A DNA stretch of 64,000 nt from Bacteroidales bacterium (GCA_017617475.1 JAFZWC010000021.1:1-64000); one strand, 5' to 3'; positions 33,288 through 43,511 are shown, numbered from the stretch's first letter. Program-made: numbers and translations. The notes: generated by a model from the letters alone, not told the origin.

Positions 33288-34469
33288 TTAGGAAAAAATC
33301 TGTAATACCTGTAAACACATGCGGGTATTGTGGTAGGGGCATTTCCAGAAGCCGGCCTTGGGATTGGCCAAATCCAGGCTTCCGTCGGCCTGCACCGCCC
33401 ACCACCATTCGCCGTCCCGCCGGTCCACCAGATGGTCCCGGATATAGTTCCAGGCGGCTATGGCCCGGTCGGCGCCGGCAGCGTCGCCATGATACTTCCA
33501 GAGCCAGAGGTTGCCCACTACGGTCTCGGCCTGCACCCACCACTGGCGGGAATCGTCAAAACGGCCGTCCTGGAGTTTTTCGTAACGCAGCGAACCGTCG
33601 GCCATAAGGCCCTCGTTGCCGGCCTTTCCCATGGCCAGGGCCCAGGGACGCACCCGGTTCACTATATCCAGGTCCTTCAGGGCAAAGGCACATTCCAGCG
33701 CCAGCCAGGAGGTCTCGATGTCGTGGCCGTAGGATACCCCGCCCGGCATCACGCTCCAGTCCCGGCGGAAGTACAGCTGCAGGTGCCCATCGGCCGCCTT
33801 CACCTTGGTGCCGATGATGTCCAACAGGCGCTCCACGGCCCCTTTCAGTCCTTCGTCCGGCCACACCTGATACAGGTTGGCATAGGCCTCCAGGATGTGC
33901 AGGTGGGAGTTCATGGTTTTGTCGGCATTGATGTCATGGGCGCTCAGGGACATGTCTTCCAGCGGAGAGAAATCCCGGGCCAGGGCTTCCATGTAGCCTC
34001 CGTTTTCCTTGTCGGCAAAGAAGGTTTCCACCACCTTGTACAGATTGACGGCGTTCTTGAGTACTTCGTCGTCCCGGGTTACCTTGTAGAGTTCGCTAAG
34101 GCCATAGATGGCAAAACCCTGCGCATACAGCTGTTTCTTGGTATCCAGGCGCTCCCCTGCCGCATCTACGCTCCAGTACACGCCGCCGTATTTGTGGTCG
34201 CAGAAATGCTCCAGGAAATAGTCCCGGGCATGCACGGCCGCCACCAGGTAAGAAGTTTCATGAAGCGCCTGATAAGCCGCCGCAAACGACCAGATGATGC
34301 GGGCGTTCAGGATAACACCGCGGGGAGCGTCGTACAGCACGGTGCCGTCCGATGCCACTTCCCCGTAAAAGCCCCCGCGGGGATCCTTCAGTCCCAGCCA
34401 GTAAGGCAAGATGCAGGAGGTCAGGTTCTCCCTGACCTCCTGAAGAAACATGTCGGTTCTAGTTTCCAT
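33288..34469 (-). CDS. AGE-family epimerase, probable cellobiose/mannobiose 2-epimerase
   Basis: 393 residues with the (alpha/alpha)6 barrel of the N-acylglucosamine 2-epimerase family and no signal peptide (cytosolic). Family features: YWLGLKDPRGGFYGEV near residue 23, NARIIWSFAAAYQ near 55, MNSHLHILEAYANLY near 185 and SYGHDIETSW near 245, the His residues being catalytic candidates. Cellobiose 2-epimerase (CE) turns mannobiose into 4-O-beta-mannosyl-glucose, the substrate of the GH130 enzyme encoded in this locus. That pathway match makes CE more likely than a GlcNAc epimerase. It is preceded by a repeat hairpin. Confidence 0.85.
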   Translation of the reverse strand: METRTDMFLQEVRENLTSCILPYWLGLKDPRGGFYGEVASDGTVLYDAPRGVILNARIIWSFAAAYQALHETSYLVAAVHARDYFLEHFCDHKYGGVYWSVDAAGERLDTKKQLYAQGFAIYGLSELYKVTRDDEVLKNAVNLYKVVETFFADKENGGYMEALARDFSPLEDMSLSAHDINADKTMNSHLHILEAYANLYQVWPDEGLKGAVERLLDIIGTKVKAADGHLQLYFRRDWSVMPGGVSYGHDIETSWLALECAFALKDLDIVNRVRPWALAMGKAGNEGLMADGSLRYEKLQDGRFDDSRQWWVQAETVVGNLWLWKYHGDAAGADRAIAAWNYIRDHLVDRRDGEWWWAVQADGSLDLANPKAGFWKCPYHNTRMCLQVLQIFS

Positions 34470-34483
34470 TTCGATCTAATTAC

Positions 34484-34550
34484 AGATCCTTCGTCCCTTC
34501 GGTCCTCAGGATGACAAGCGATTTGTCATTCTGAGCGAAGCGAAGAATCT
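34484..34550. repeat. Inverted pair of REP-like repeats (hairpin) between GH3 and epimerase
   Basis: Left arm 34484-34517 (AGATCCTTCG ... CTCAGGATGACAA) pairs with right arm 34523-34550 (TTGTCATTCTGAGCGAAG ... AGAATCT), forming an imperfect stem of about 25 bp around a 5-nt loop. The element touches the GH3 stop codon. It could stabilise or separate parts of the PUL transcript. Confidence 0.8.
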
Positions 34551-36864
34551 ATATGTTCGGCGTTTCCCAGACCTTTGTTTTGGTGCATTTGGTCATGACT
34601 CCCAGGCCTCCGCAGGAGATGCGGAAGTCGCCTTCTTCCAGCCGCCACTTGCCGTCGGCGCCCACAAAGGCCAGGCTGGAAGCGGGGATCTCGAAGGTCA
34701 GGGTCTGCTTCTCACCGGGCACCAGCTGCACCTTGTCGAAGGCGCGGAGGCGCTTGACCTCGGGGATGATGGAGGCCACCAGGTCGGAGCTGTACACCAG
34801 CACGGATTCCTTGCCGGAAATGCTGCCGGTATTGGTCACGTCAACGGACACCTTGAGCACGTCGTCCGGGCCGAACTCGGCCTTGTCCACCTTGAGATTG
34901 CTGTATTCGAAGGTGGTGTAGCTGAGGCCGTGACCGAAAGGCCACTGCACGTCCATGATGGCGTCGTAGTTGTAGGAGCCGGCCATGGTCTCGCGGTGCT
35001 CGGACACCTTGTAGTCGTAGGTGTGGAGGGCGTTGATGTGCTTGGAATAGGTGAAGGGCAGCTTGCCGGAGAAGTTGCGGTCGCCGGACAGGAGGGTGGC
35101 CAGAGCCTCGCCGCCATGGTTGGACGGAAGCATGATGTCCACCACGGCCTTGGCCAGGGGCTCAATATCGCCGATCAGGCGGGGACGGCCCTCATTGAGG
35201 ATGAGGATGATGGGCTTGCCGGTGGCGGCCAGGGCCTTTACCAGCTGCTTCTGATTGGCCGACAGATTAAGGTCGTCCATATTGCCGGGGGTCTCGCAGT
35301 AGGTGTTTTCACCAATGCAGGCCACAATGACATCGGCCTTGTAAGCGGCGGCAACGGCCTTGGAAATGCCGGAAGCATCTTCGTTCTCCCACATCATGGG
35401 CGTTTGGTCGTAAACCACGCCGGGTTCGTAGCTCACCTTGCCCGGGAAACGCTTCTGGAGGGCTTCCAGGATGGTGTAGAACTCGGGGACATAGTCATCG
35501 GCCGATCCCTGCCAGGTGTAGCTCCAGCCGCCGTTGAGCGTGCGCAGGCTGTTGGCATTGGGGCCGGTGACCAGGATTCTCTCCGTACCCTTGAGGGGCA
35601 GGATGCCGTCTTCGTTCTTCAGCAGCACCTCGGACTCCACGGCCGCATCGTAGGACTCGCGGGCGAAGGCGTCGGAGCGGAACATGGGATAATCCTTCTC
35701 CCAGGTGGGGTTCTCGAACAGGCCCAGGCGAACCTTCAGGCGCAGGACACGGCGGACGGCGTCGTCAATGCGGGACATGGGGATGTCGCCGCTCTTGGCC
35801 AGGTCTACAATCACGTTGCAGCATTCGGGATCGTAAGGATCCATGATCATGTCGATACCGGCGTTGATACCCATCTTCACGGCTTCGTGCTTGTCGGCGG
35901 CCACGTGGTCACGGGTATAAAGGTTGTCAATGTCGGCCCAGTCCGTCACAAAGAGGCCGTCCCAGCCCAGCTCTTCCTTCACCCAGCCGCTCAGCAGAAT
36001 GGCGTTGGCGTGGGTGGGAACGCCGTTGATGGAGGCCGAATTCACCATGGCGGTGAGGGCGCCGGCGCGGAAGCACTCCAGGAACGGGGCGAAGAATTTC
36101 TCGCGGAGGTCGTTGGGGGCGATGATGGCCGGGGTGCGGTCCTTACCGGAAGCCGGCACGCCATAACCCATGAAATGCTTGATGGAAACGGCCACGTTGT
36201 CCAGGCCGATGTGGTTGGGATCGTCCCCCTGGAGGGCCAGCGTCTCTTCACGGGCCATCTCGGCCTGCAGGTACGCATCTTCTCCGAAGCTTTCCCAGAT
36301 ACGGGGCCAGCGCGGGTCGCGGCCCAGGTCCATCACCGGGGAGAACACCCACGGCACCTGGGCGGCACGGGTCTCGTAAGCCATGGCGTGGCCCATCATC
36401 CGCGCATAGGTGCGGTTGAAGGTGGCGGCCAGGTTAATCTCCTGCGGGTAGAAGGAACCGTCGGTAAGGTACGAGGCGCCGTGAATCATGTCCAGCCCGT
36501 AGATGCAGGGAATGCCGATGGCTTCCATGGACTTTTCCTGGATATCCTTGACCATCTGTGCTGTGTGCTCGCGGGAATGGGCGTGGTCGTTCATCACATT
36601 AAGGATGGAGCCTACCTTATATTGGCCGATGATCTTGTCCAGCTTGGCGGGATCCAGGGCTTCGTTCGTCTGGTCCTGGAGCACCATGATGGAAAGCTGC
36701 ACCATCTGGCCGGCCTTCTCCTCGAGGGTCATGCCTTTCAATACCTGCTCAACCTTGGCCTCAACGGCCTTGTCGGCAGGTATAACGACTTCTCCCTTCC
36801 GGGAGGTACAAGAAAACAAACTAGCTGAAAGCATGGCAAAAACGGGGATTAAATACGTTCTCAT
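34549..36864 (-). CDS. GH3 beta-glucosidase-type hydrolase (BglX-like), lipoprotein
   Basis: 771 residues, signal peptide with lipobox FSC (MLSASLFSCTSR), so periplasmic or outer-membrane anchored. Standard GH3 layout: N-terminal TIM barrel (residues about 30-380; IPCIYGLDMIHGASY, SIKHFMGYG, nucleophile Asp in GLFVTDWADI), then the alpha/beta sandwich (LLKNEDGILPL; acid/base region) and a fibronectin III-like C-terminus (QWPFGHGLSYTTFEY). It removes terminal beta-glucosyl or related residues from oligosaccharides. In this PUL it would clip glucose from glucomannan or xyloglucan fragments; substrate is inferred. Spacing to GH31 is 18 nt. Confidence 0.92.
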   Translation of the reverse strand: MRTYLIPVFAMLSASLFSCTSRKGEVVIPADKAVEAKVEQVLKGMTLEEKAGQMVQLSIMVLQDQTNEALDPAKLDKIIGQYKVGSILNVMNDHAHSREHTAQMVKDIQEKSMEAIGIPCIYGLDMIHGASYLTDGSFYPQEINLAATFNRTYARMMGHAMAYETRAAQVPWVFSPVMDLGRDPRWPRIWESFGEDAYLQAEMAREETLALQGDDPNHIGLDNVAVSIKHFMGYGVPASGKDRTPAIIAPNDLREKFFAPFLECFRAGALTAMVNSASINGVPTHANAILLSGWVKEELGWDGLFVTDWADIDNLYTRDHVAADKHEAVKMGINAGIDMIMDPYDPECCNVIVDLAKSGDIPMSRIDDAVRRVLRLKVRLGLFENPTWEKDYPMFRSDAFARESYDAAVESEVLLKNEDGILPLKGTERILVTGPNANSLRTLNGGWSYTWQGSADDYVPEFYTILEALQKRFPGKVSYEPGVVYDQTPMMWENEDASGISKAVAAAYKADVIVACIGENTYCETPGNMDDLNLSANQKQLVKALAATGKPIILILNEGRPRLIGDIEPLAKAVVDIMLPSNHGGEALATLLSGDRNFSGKLPFTYSKHINALHTYDYKVSEHRETMAGSYNYDAIMDVQWPFGHGLSYTTFEYSNLKVDKAEFGPDDVLKVSVDVTNTGSISGKESVLVYSSDLVASIIPEVKRLRAFDKVQLVPGEKQTLTFEIPASSLAFVGADGKWRLEEGDFRISCGGLGVMTKCTKTKVWETPNI

Positions 36865-36882
36865 ATGTTTTAGTGTTGTGCT

Positions 36883-39630
36883 TTATAGTCCAATTCTGCA
36901 TGGCATACCGTCGTAATTGATGCATAGGGCATTGATGTTGTCGGGGTCGAAGGGCAGCGGATTGTCCGGATCGATTACCCCTACACAGAAGGTACGGCTC
37001 TTGAGCATGCCGGGGAAAGAACCCTTCCGCTCTTCCAGCGTAAGGATGCGGGCGCTGTCGTTCCAATGGATGCCGATGCTGCTGCACTCTCCCTTCTCAT
37101 AACCATAGGTGAGGCCGTCATCTTCGTAGAAGGTAAAGTAGGCATCCTTGCCGGCATACACCAGGAAGGTAATGTGGTCGGCCGGTTTTTCGTCGCTCCA
37201 TTCCATGGCGTCGCCCACCGGGATAATGCTGCCTTCGCGCACGTACAGGGGCATACGCTCATAAGGAGCCTCCACCGTCAGACGCTGGCCGCCCTGGATG
37301 TATTTTCCGGTATAGAAGTCATACCAGCCGCCCTGCGGGAAGTAAACCTCACGGCTGCGGGCCTTGTATTCATACACGGGACAAGGCATAAGGGCCGGGC
37401 CGAACATCCACTGGTCAGAGAGGTCGCGCACCTCGGGATCGTCGGGATAATCCATGGGCAGACCGCGCATGAGGGTGGCGTCGTCAAAGTGGACGGAACC
37501 TGCCAGGGAATACAGATAAGGCATCAGGCGGTAGCGCAGCTGCATGTACCAGAGGATGCTGTTGTAAGCGGCCGATCCTTCCGGCGCAATGTTCCAGAGC
37601 TCGCGGCGGGGCCACTGGCCATGGGTGCGGAACAGCGGTACAAAGGTGCCGAACTGGTGCCAGCGGGTCTGCAGTTCCTGCCATTCGTCGGCGTTGGCCG
37701 AATCGTAGAACTTGCTCATGACGGAGAAACCGCCGATATCCATGCCCCAGAACGGAATGCCGCTCATGGAGTAATTCAGGCCGGCTGCCATCTGGATGCG
37801 CATGTCTGTCCAGGACGTGCCGATATCACCGCTCCAGGAAGCCGTGCTGTAACGCTGAAGGCCGGAGAAACCGTTGCGGGTAAGCAGGAAAACGCGCTTG
37901 TCGGGGTCCACGCTGCGCTGGCCTTCGTAGATGGCCTGGGCGTTGACCAGGGCATAGGCATTAAGGTATTCGGTAGAAGAACCCAGGGCGTTGGGCGTCA
38001 GGAGCCATTTGAAATAGTCCATGGGCAGGCAGTCGCGGAGGTTGGGCTCGGAGGCGTCCATCCACCAGGCGTCTATTTTACGGCCGAACTTGGTGTACAG
38101 GCTTTCGTCCATCTGCCGCCAGAACATCTTGCGGCCGCCCGGGGCGTATGCATCGTAGAAGCTCTGCTTGTAGCCCAGCCAGTCCACCAGCGAATCTTCC
38201 TCGGCATGCACGTACATGTAGCCGGCGTCCTTCAGTTCCCGGTAGTGCTCCGTATTGGTGTAGAACTTGGGCCACACGGAAATCATGAAGCGGCCGTGCA
38301 TGGCATGCACGTCGTCCAGCATCTTCTCCGGGTCGGGGAAACGCGTTGCTTCAAAGGCATGGCTTCCCCACTGGTCATCCGGCCAGTACTGCCAGTCCTG
38401 GACAATATTGTCCACGGGGATGTGACGGCGGCGCATCTCGGCCAGGGTTCCCACCAGTTCGTCCTGGGTGGTGTACCGTTCGCGGCTCTGCCAGAATCCC
38501 AGGGCCCATTTGGGCATGACCTGGGCCTTGCCCGTGAGCTGGCGATATCCCTTGATAACACCGTCGTAGTTGTCTCCGGCAATGAAATAATAGTCGGCCT
38601 GGGGCTCGAATTCGCTCCAGAACGTGAGGCGGGATTCCTGTTCAGGCGCTTCCAGCGGAGCTACGCGGAGGCCGATGTAGGAGACGCCTCCGTCCGGCTC
38701 CCAGTCTATCCGGATGGGCGTGGGCTTCCCAGCCTCAAGGTGCACGGTGAACTTGTAGCTGTTGGGGTTCCAGGCCGGACGCCAGCGGCGGCTCATCACC
38801 TCCACGCCGTCCACGGTAGTGCTCTGGAAACCGGCATAATACTGGATAAAATGGTAATCACCCGTTTCCCGGGCCGTGATGGTTCCTTCGTAAGTAACCT
38901 CGGCGCCCTGGAGGGGAATGTCGGGCAGGTTCCGGATGGCCCATTCGTTCTCATAGTACAGGCTGTCTTCCTTCTGCACAACAGGCTCTCCCACAAAGGG
39001 TTTGTAGGTTCCCGTGAGCTGCAGGTCAAAGATTTCTCCCAGCTGCCTGTAGGGCTGGGCGCTTCCCCAGCGGCTCATGGAATAGGCGTCGAAGAGCATG
39101 CCGTACCCCTTGTTGGACACCACCAGCGGAACGCTGATCTTGGTGTTGTACTGGTACAGTTCCTCGCGCAGGCCCTTGTGGTTGAATTCGCCGGCCTGGT
39201 GCTGTCCCAGCCCGTAAAAGGCCTCGTCGGGGGTGGAGGCATAACTCACCGTGGTGCTCCAGGCCTTCTTGCCTTCCACCTCCAGGGGGGCGAAGGAAGA
39301 GCGGCCGTCCGAGGCGAGCGGGGTGCCGTCGGCCTTAAAGAATTGGAGAGTTCCGTCGGCCTTGGATACCTCTACCGAAAGGGCCGGCGTAGAAAGCACC
39401 ACCTTGCCCGCCTCTTTGGACAGCTTGAAATCTTGATAACTCTGCTGTGGCAGCACCACCAGGCTCTGCCTGTCGTGGAACTTCCCGTCCGGAGACACGC
39501 TAACACGCACAATCTCGGGGGAAATCACCTGAAGACGCACGGCGGCATTGTCAGTACGGACTACCACTTCCCCGCGTTGGCAGGAAGCCAGGGCCAGAAG
39601 GGCCGATACAATCAGAATTGCCTTTTTCAC
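36883..39630 (-). CDS. GH31 alpha-glycosidase with PA14-like insert (alpha-xylosidase type)
   Basis: 915 residues, lipoprotein signal (MKKAILIVSALLALASCQ). After the N-terminal beta-sandwich, residues about 210-330 form a PA14-like insert (ARETGDYHFIQYYAGFQSTTVDGVEVMSRRW), the layout of alpha-xylosidases such as Cellvibrio Xyl31A. The catalytic barrel contains WWMDASEPN with the nucleophile Asp and WSGDIGTSW with the acid/base Asp. GH31 also includes alpha-glucosidases and some alpha-galactosidases; galactose on galactomannan is an alternative target because no other alpha-galactosidase is encoded here. It starts 5 nt after GH130. Confidence 0.88.
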   Translation of the reverse strand: MKKAILIVSALLALASCQRGEVVVRTDNAAVRLQVISPEIVRVSVSPDGKFHDRQSLVVLPQQSYQDFKLSKEAGKVVLSTPALSVEVSKADGTLQFFKADGTPLASDGRSSFAPLEVEGKKAWSTTVSYASTPDEAFYGLGQHQAGEFNHKGLREELYQYNTKISVPLVVSNKGYGMLFDAYSMSRWGSAQPYRQLGEIFDLQLTGTYKPFVGEPVVQKEDSLYYENEWAIRNLPDIPLQGAEVTYEGTITARETGDYHFIQYYAGFQSTTVDGVEVMSRRWRPAWNPNSYKFTVHLEAGKPTPIRIDWEPDGGVSYIGLRVAPLEAPEQESRLTFWSEFEPQADYYFIAGDNYDGVIKGYRQLTGKAQVMPKWALGFWQSRERYTTQDELVGTLAEMRRRHIPVDNIVQDWQYWPDDQWGSHAFEATRFPDPEKMLDDVHAMHGRFMISVWPKFYTNTEHYRELKDAGYMYVHAEEDSLVDWLGYKQSFYDAYAPGGRKMFWRQMDESLYTKFGRKIDAWWMDASEPNLRDCLPMDYFKWLLTPNALGSSTEYLNAYALVNAQAIYEGQRSVDPDKRVFLLTRNGFSGLQRYSTASWSGDIGTSWTDMRIQMAAGLNYSMSGIPFWGMDIGGFSVMSKFYDSANADEWQELQTRWHQFGTFVPLFRTHGQWPRRELWNIAPEGSAAYNSILWYMQLRYRLMPYLYSLAGSVHFDDATLMRGLPMDYPDDPEVRDLSDQWMFGPALMPCPVYEYKARSREVYFPQGGWYDFYTGKYIQGGQRLTVEAPYERMPLYVREGSIIPVGDAMEWSDEKPADHITFLVYAGKDAYFTFYEDDGLTYGYEKGECSSIGIHWNDSARILTLEERKGSFPGMLKSRTFCVGVIDPDNPLPFDPDNINALCINYDGMPCRIGL

Positions 39631-39635
39631 AGTTT

Positions 39636-40790
39636 CTATTTCTGGTTAAGATCTATCAGTTTGTTCAGGGTTTCCACGGAAAGGCCGGTGCGGAGGCCGT
39701 CCGGGGCCGTATTCATGCAGTAATCTACCAGGCGGTCCACCGTGGAGGTGGCTACGTGCATGCGGGTGTCGGAACTGGCGTAATAGATGAACACCTTGCC
39801 GTCGGGGTCGCAGATCCAGCCGTTGGAGAAGAGGACGTTCATCACGTCACCCATGTACTCGGGGCCCTCGGGGGCCATGAAGAAGCCGGCGGGGTCGGCT
39901 ATTACCCTGGAAGGGTCTTCCAGCGAGGTCATGTAAAGGTACAGCACGTAACGCAGACCGCTGGCGCAGCCGCGCACGCCATGGGCCAGGTGCAACCAGC
40001 CTTTAGGCGTCTTGATGGGATGCGGGCCCTCGCCGTTTTTCACTTCCTTGATGGTATGGTAGTGACGCAGGTTGATAATCTTTTCTTCCTTGATCACGGC
40101 ATCCTCCATGCTGTCCACCAGGGCCCAGCCGATGCCGCCGCCGTTGCCGGCGTCAATGAAACCGTCCTGCGGGCGGGTGTAGAGGGCATATTTCCCATCC
40201 ACGAACTCGGGGTGCAGCACCACGTTGCGCTGCTGGCTGGCGCTGCGCACGTCGGGCAGGCGCTCCCAGTTCACCAAGTCTTTGGTGCGGGCAACACCGG
40301 CTGCCGCCGTTGCGGCCGATAGATCTCCCTCGGCGCTGTGGTCCTTGCGCTCTACGCAGAAGATGCCGTAAATCCAGCCGTCCTCGTGAGCGGTGAGGCG
40401 CATGTCGTACACGTTGGTGGCGGGTTCGCCCCACTCGGGCATGGTGATGGGACGGGGCCAGAAGGTGAAGTGGTCCACGCCATTGGGGCTTTCGGCCACG
40501 GCGAAGAAGCTCTTCCGGTCGGCACCCTCAACGCGCACCACCAGAACGTATTTGCCCTTCCACTTGATGGCACCGGAATTCAGGGTGGCATGGATGCCGA
40601 AGCGCTCCATCAGGTAGGGATTGCGCTCCTTATTGAGGTCATACCTCCACTCCAGGGGGGCATGGTCGGCCGTCAGGATGGGATGCTCGTAACGTTCATA
40701 CACGCCGTTTCCCTCAACGGGGTAATTACTCTTCTCAATCAACTGCTGGTGGCTCACCTTGAGCCACTTCAAACGTTCTTCGTAGTTCAT
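39636..40790 (-). CDS. GH130 4-O-beta-D-mannosyl-D-glucose phosphorylase
   Basis: 384-residue cytosolic enzyme (no signal peptide) of GH130 subfamily 1, the length of the characterised B. fragilis enzyme. It phosphorolyses mannosyl-glucose to alpha-mannose-1-phosphate and glucose. The five-bladed propeller pattern is visible; the catalytic Asp is in [13 protein letters not shown] near residue 129, and [22 protein letters not shown] and the phosphate-binding basic residues follow. Together with the epimerase this gives the two-step breakdown of mannobiose that saves one ATP. It overlaps neither neighbour and sits 3 nt after GH26. Confidence 0.93.
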   Translation of the reverse strand: MNYEERLKWLKVSHQQLIEKSNYPVEGNGVYERYEHPILTADHAPLEWRYDLNKERNPYLMERFGIHATLNSGAIKWKGKYVLVVRVEGADRKSFFAVAESPNGVDHFTFWPRPITMPEWGEPATNVYDMRLTAHEDGWIYGIFCVERKDHSAEGDLSAATAAAGVARTKDLVNWERLPDVRSASQQRNVVLHPEFVDGKYALYTRPQDGFIDAGNGGGIGWALVDSMEDAVIKEEKIINLRHYHTIKEVKNGEGPHPIKTPKGWLHLAHGVRGCASGLRYVLYLYMTSLEDPSRVIADPAGFFMAPEGPEYMGDVMNVLFSNGWICDPDGKVFIYYASSDTRMHVATSTVDRLVDYCMNTAPDGLRTGLSVETLNKLIDLNQK

Positions 40791-40793
40791 GGT

Positions 40794-41885
40794 TTAGTTC
40801 AAGAATACAATGTTTTCCTGTTCGCTGAAGGCTTTGAAATCGGCCGCCCCGTCAAAACCTTCCCAGGGGGCATAGAAATGGCCGGGCTTGTCCCAGGCAT
40901 TGCGCCAGGTGAGCACATAGGAGATGGGGAACCTCTCGATGGCCGGGTACAGATACTCCGTCCACCAGGTGGTATCCGGAATGCCTTCCAGACCGGTTTC
41001 CGTAAAGCAGATGAGTTTGTCGTGCTCCAGGCCGATGGCGGCCAGGGCGGGCATCATGTCTTCCACCTGCTGGTAGAAGCGGTCTCCGGCAGCTTCCAGT
41101 TCTTCGCCCGGAATCACGTGTTCATAAAGGTCGGTACCCAGGATGTCCACGAACTCGTCACCGGGATAGCGGGACATGTAATCTTCCGGCTTGATGGGAC
41201 CGTTGGGGGAATAGCACCAGAGAATGTTGGTGAGGCCGCGCTCCTTAGTGAAATAGAGCCAGGTGTGCCGATACAGCTCAATGTACTCCTGCGCCGAGCA
41301 AAGCCGGGCGCCCCACCAGAACCAGCTGCCCAGGTTCTCGTGCCAGGGGCGGAAGATAACCGCCACGTCTCCCAGGCTTTCGATGAAATCGGCCGCACGC
41401 TGGAGCCAGATCATGAAATCGGCCGCCTTCTCCCCGCCGGGAAGGATGGATTTTACCACCTGGTCGGAACTGATGTCCCAGGCATCGCCGCCCGTGAGGG
41501 GGTTGCGCGGATGCCAGGAGAAGGTGACAATGCCGCCGCGTTCGATGTGCTTGAGCGCCGCTTTGCGCATAAGGCCGAAGGGGACGCCGTCCAGGTTGCA
41601 GGAGTCTCCCAGCTCGATTCCGCCCAGGTCGCAGCCCATGATCATGGGATACTTGCCGGTGACGGCTTTAACATCGGAGCGCTCCAGGGGGTCGTTCTCC
41701 CAGTCTTCCACCTTCCAGGCATGGCCGTAGAAGAGGTCGTCCTGGTGGCCGTAGGCTATCTGGTTGCTCTCGGCAAAAGAGAACAGGCGGTGGGCCAGCT
41801 GGTCCTTGGGTGTTTCCATGGGTTTCTTGGTTCCGGTGCTGCAGGCGACGAGCGCCAGCGCAGCTATCATCAATGCTTTCTTCAT
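40794..41885 (-). CDS. GH26 beta-mannanase/mannobiohydrolase, lipoprotein
   Basis: 363 residues with a short lipoprotein signal (MKKALMIAALALVACSTG). GH26 (beta/alpha)8 barrel: YGHQDDLFYGHAW near residue 45, GIVTFSWHPRNPLTGG near 118, acid/base Glu183 in RPWHENLGSWFWWG, nucleophile Glu296 in CFTETG. GH26 enzymes cut beta-1,4-mannan; in B. fragilis the counterpart releases mannobiose that feeds the epimerase and GH130. Probably periplasmic or surface. It is 3 nt after the GH5_4 gene. Confidence 0.93.
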   Translation of the reverse strand: MKKALMIAALALVACSTGTKKPMETPKDQLAHRLFSFAESNQIAYGHQDDLFYGHAWKVEDWENDPLERSDVKAVTGKYPMIMGCDLGGIELGDSCNLDGVPFGLMRKAALKHIERGGIVTFSWHPRNPLTGGDAWDISSDQVVKSILPGGEKAADFMIWLQRAADFIESLGDVAVIFRPWHENLGSWFWWGARLCSAQEYIELYRHTWLYFTKERGLTNILWCYSPNGPIKPEDYMSRYPGDEFVDILGTDLYEHVIPGEELEAAGDRFYQQVEDMMPALAAIGLEHDKLICFTETGLEGIPDTTWWTEYLYPAIERFPISYVLTWRNAWDKPGHFYAPWEGFDGAADFKAFSEQENIVFLN

Positions 41886-41888
41886 AGG

Positions 41889-43484
41889 TTAGAACTTCGG
41901 GGCTTTGCTGTAAACGAAATCCAGTGTATAACCTTCGTCTTCTGTATTCCAGGCCTTGGATATGACATCCAGGACTGCCTTGCTGTTGCCGATATAGTTT
42001 CCGTTGCCATGGTGAATATAGCCATGCTTTTCCTTGCCTGCGCCCTCTCCGTTGTTATCCCAGAGGAAGCAGGGCAGGCTGTAGGTCTTAGCCGCCTTCA
42101 CCACATACTCCATGTAATAGAGATAGAACTTCCAGGCACGGGTGTCGGACTGGGAACGCATGGAGCAGCCAAACTCGCCGATATAGACCGGCGTACCCTT
42201 GGCTATGTAGTTGGTATACAGTTTCCCGAACACGTCTTTCACGTAGTCTTCATCGCTTCCGGCGGCTTTCTTCCCCGCCTCACCGGTGTGGCCCCAGTCG
42301 GAATACTGCTTGTCGCCGATGGTATAATCTGAAGGATCGTAGAAGTGTACCGAAACAGCCGTTTTCTTGGCCGGATCATTGGGGATGGTCATATACTGGG
42401 TAAAACCCGGGTTGGCGCAGTAACTAGGTACACCCAGCCAGCGGGTGGCGTTGTTGCCGCCGGTGGCCCGGACGGCATCTACAAACACCTGGTTCCATTC
42501 ATTCAGGATGTCGCACTGTTTCTTGGGATTCTTCTTGAAGTCCTCGCTCCAGCCCCAGCCGCCGTCATTGATTTCGTTAAAGCCTTCCATCATGAGCCAG
42601 TCGTCCCCGCAATCCTTGAATTTGTTGGCAATATTGGTCCAGGCTCCCTTGATCTTGTCTTCAATCTGTTTGTTCAGTTCCGCATTACTGGCGGCATTCT
42701 TGATATCCTGCCATTGGTAGGTGTTGTTCACACCGTGGTTTTCATCATGGTGCATGTTGATGATAACCTTGAGGCCGGCGTTGTGGGCATAGCCCACCAC
42801 CTCGTACACGCGGTTAATCCAGGTTTCATCAATCTTGTAGTCCGGTGCGGGACCTATCATCTTGAGCCAGGAAATGGGGATGCGGACGCTGCTGAAGCCC
42901 TTGGCCTTCACGCCGTCAAACGTAGCCTGGGTAGCAAGGTAGTCTGCATGCGGCTCCGGCATCCAGCAAGTCTCGTCGGGATAGCCCTCTTTCTCTCCGG
43001 CCCATGAGCCGTTGTAATAAGCGTCAAAATGGTTGCCCATGTTCCAGCCCAGGCCGAAGAACGAGGCCAGGCCGTCGGCACCCGGCTCCGGCGGTTCAGG
43101 TTTCTCGGCCGCCGCCTGGCTGATGGTAAGGGTGGCCGAAGTGGCGCCCGTGGCCTTGAAAGTAAGGGTGGCCGTGCGGGCTTCATAGTCCGTGTTGGGA
43201 TCCACCTTTACCTGGATGGTTACGGTGTAATTCTGAAGCGTGCCGTTGGTGATCGAGACCCAAGTGGGCTTCTCTACCTGAGGGACAAAGGGAGTCTTGG
43301 CCGTTATCTCGTAAGTGCCGCCTTCGGCCGGTACGGTAGTAGGAATGGTAGAACCACTCAGTGTAATAGCCTTGGGAGCCGGCGTAGGGGTGGGCGTAGG
43401 GGTGGGATCCTCCTTGTGTCCGCAGGAACAAAGCATGGAGATCAGCAACGTCAAGGGCAAAAAACAGTATTTCAGGTACCTCAT
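41889..43484 (-). CDS. BACON-GH5 subfamily 4 endo-beta-1,4-glucanase, lipoprotein
   Basis: 531 residues from the ATG at 43482-43484 (MRYLKYCFLPLTLLISMLCSC, lipobox MLCSC); a TTG/ATG start up to 15 nt earlier is possible. A Pro/Thr linker (DPTPTPTPTP) leads to a BACON domain at about residues 38-125 (TVPAEGGTYEITAKTPFVPQVEK). The GH5_4 catalytic domain follows: FFGLGWNMGNHFDA, FSSVRIPISW, acid/base Glu near 304 in GFNEIND, nucleophile near 437 in YIGEFGC. This is the layout of surface xyloglucanases in Bacteroides, but GH5_4 also cuts glucomannan and beta-glucan. Gap of 67 nt upstream contains a GC-rich hairpin. Confidence 0.9.
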   Translation of the reverse strand: MRYLKYCFLPLTLLISMLCSCGHKEDPTPTPTPTPAPKAITLSGSTIPTTVPAEGGTYEITAKTPFVPQVEKPTWVSITNGTLQNYTVTIQVKVDPNTDYEARTATLTFKATGATSATLTISQAAAEKPEPPEPGADGLASFFGLGWNMGNHFDAYYNGSWAGEKEGYPDETCWMPEPHADYLATQATFDGVKAKGFSSVRIPISWLKMIGPAPDYKIDETWINRVYEVVGYAHNAGLKVIINMHHDENHGVNNTYQWQDIKNAASNAELNKQIEDKIKGAWTNIANKFKDCGDDWLMMEGFNEINDGGWGWSEDFKKNPKKQCDILNEWNQVFVDAVRATGGNNATRWLGVPSYCANPGFTQYMTIPNDPAKKTAVSVHFYDPSDYTIGDKQYSDWGHTGEAGKKAAGSDEDYVKDVFGKLYTNYIAKGTPVYIGEFGCSMRSQSDTRAWKFYLYYMEYVVKAAKTYSLPCFLWDNNGEGAGKEKHGYIHHGNGNYIGNSKAVLDVISKAWNTEDEGYTLDFVYSKAPKF

Positions 43485-43511
43485 ATGCGTCTGCATCAAA
43501 ATGTTTGGAAC

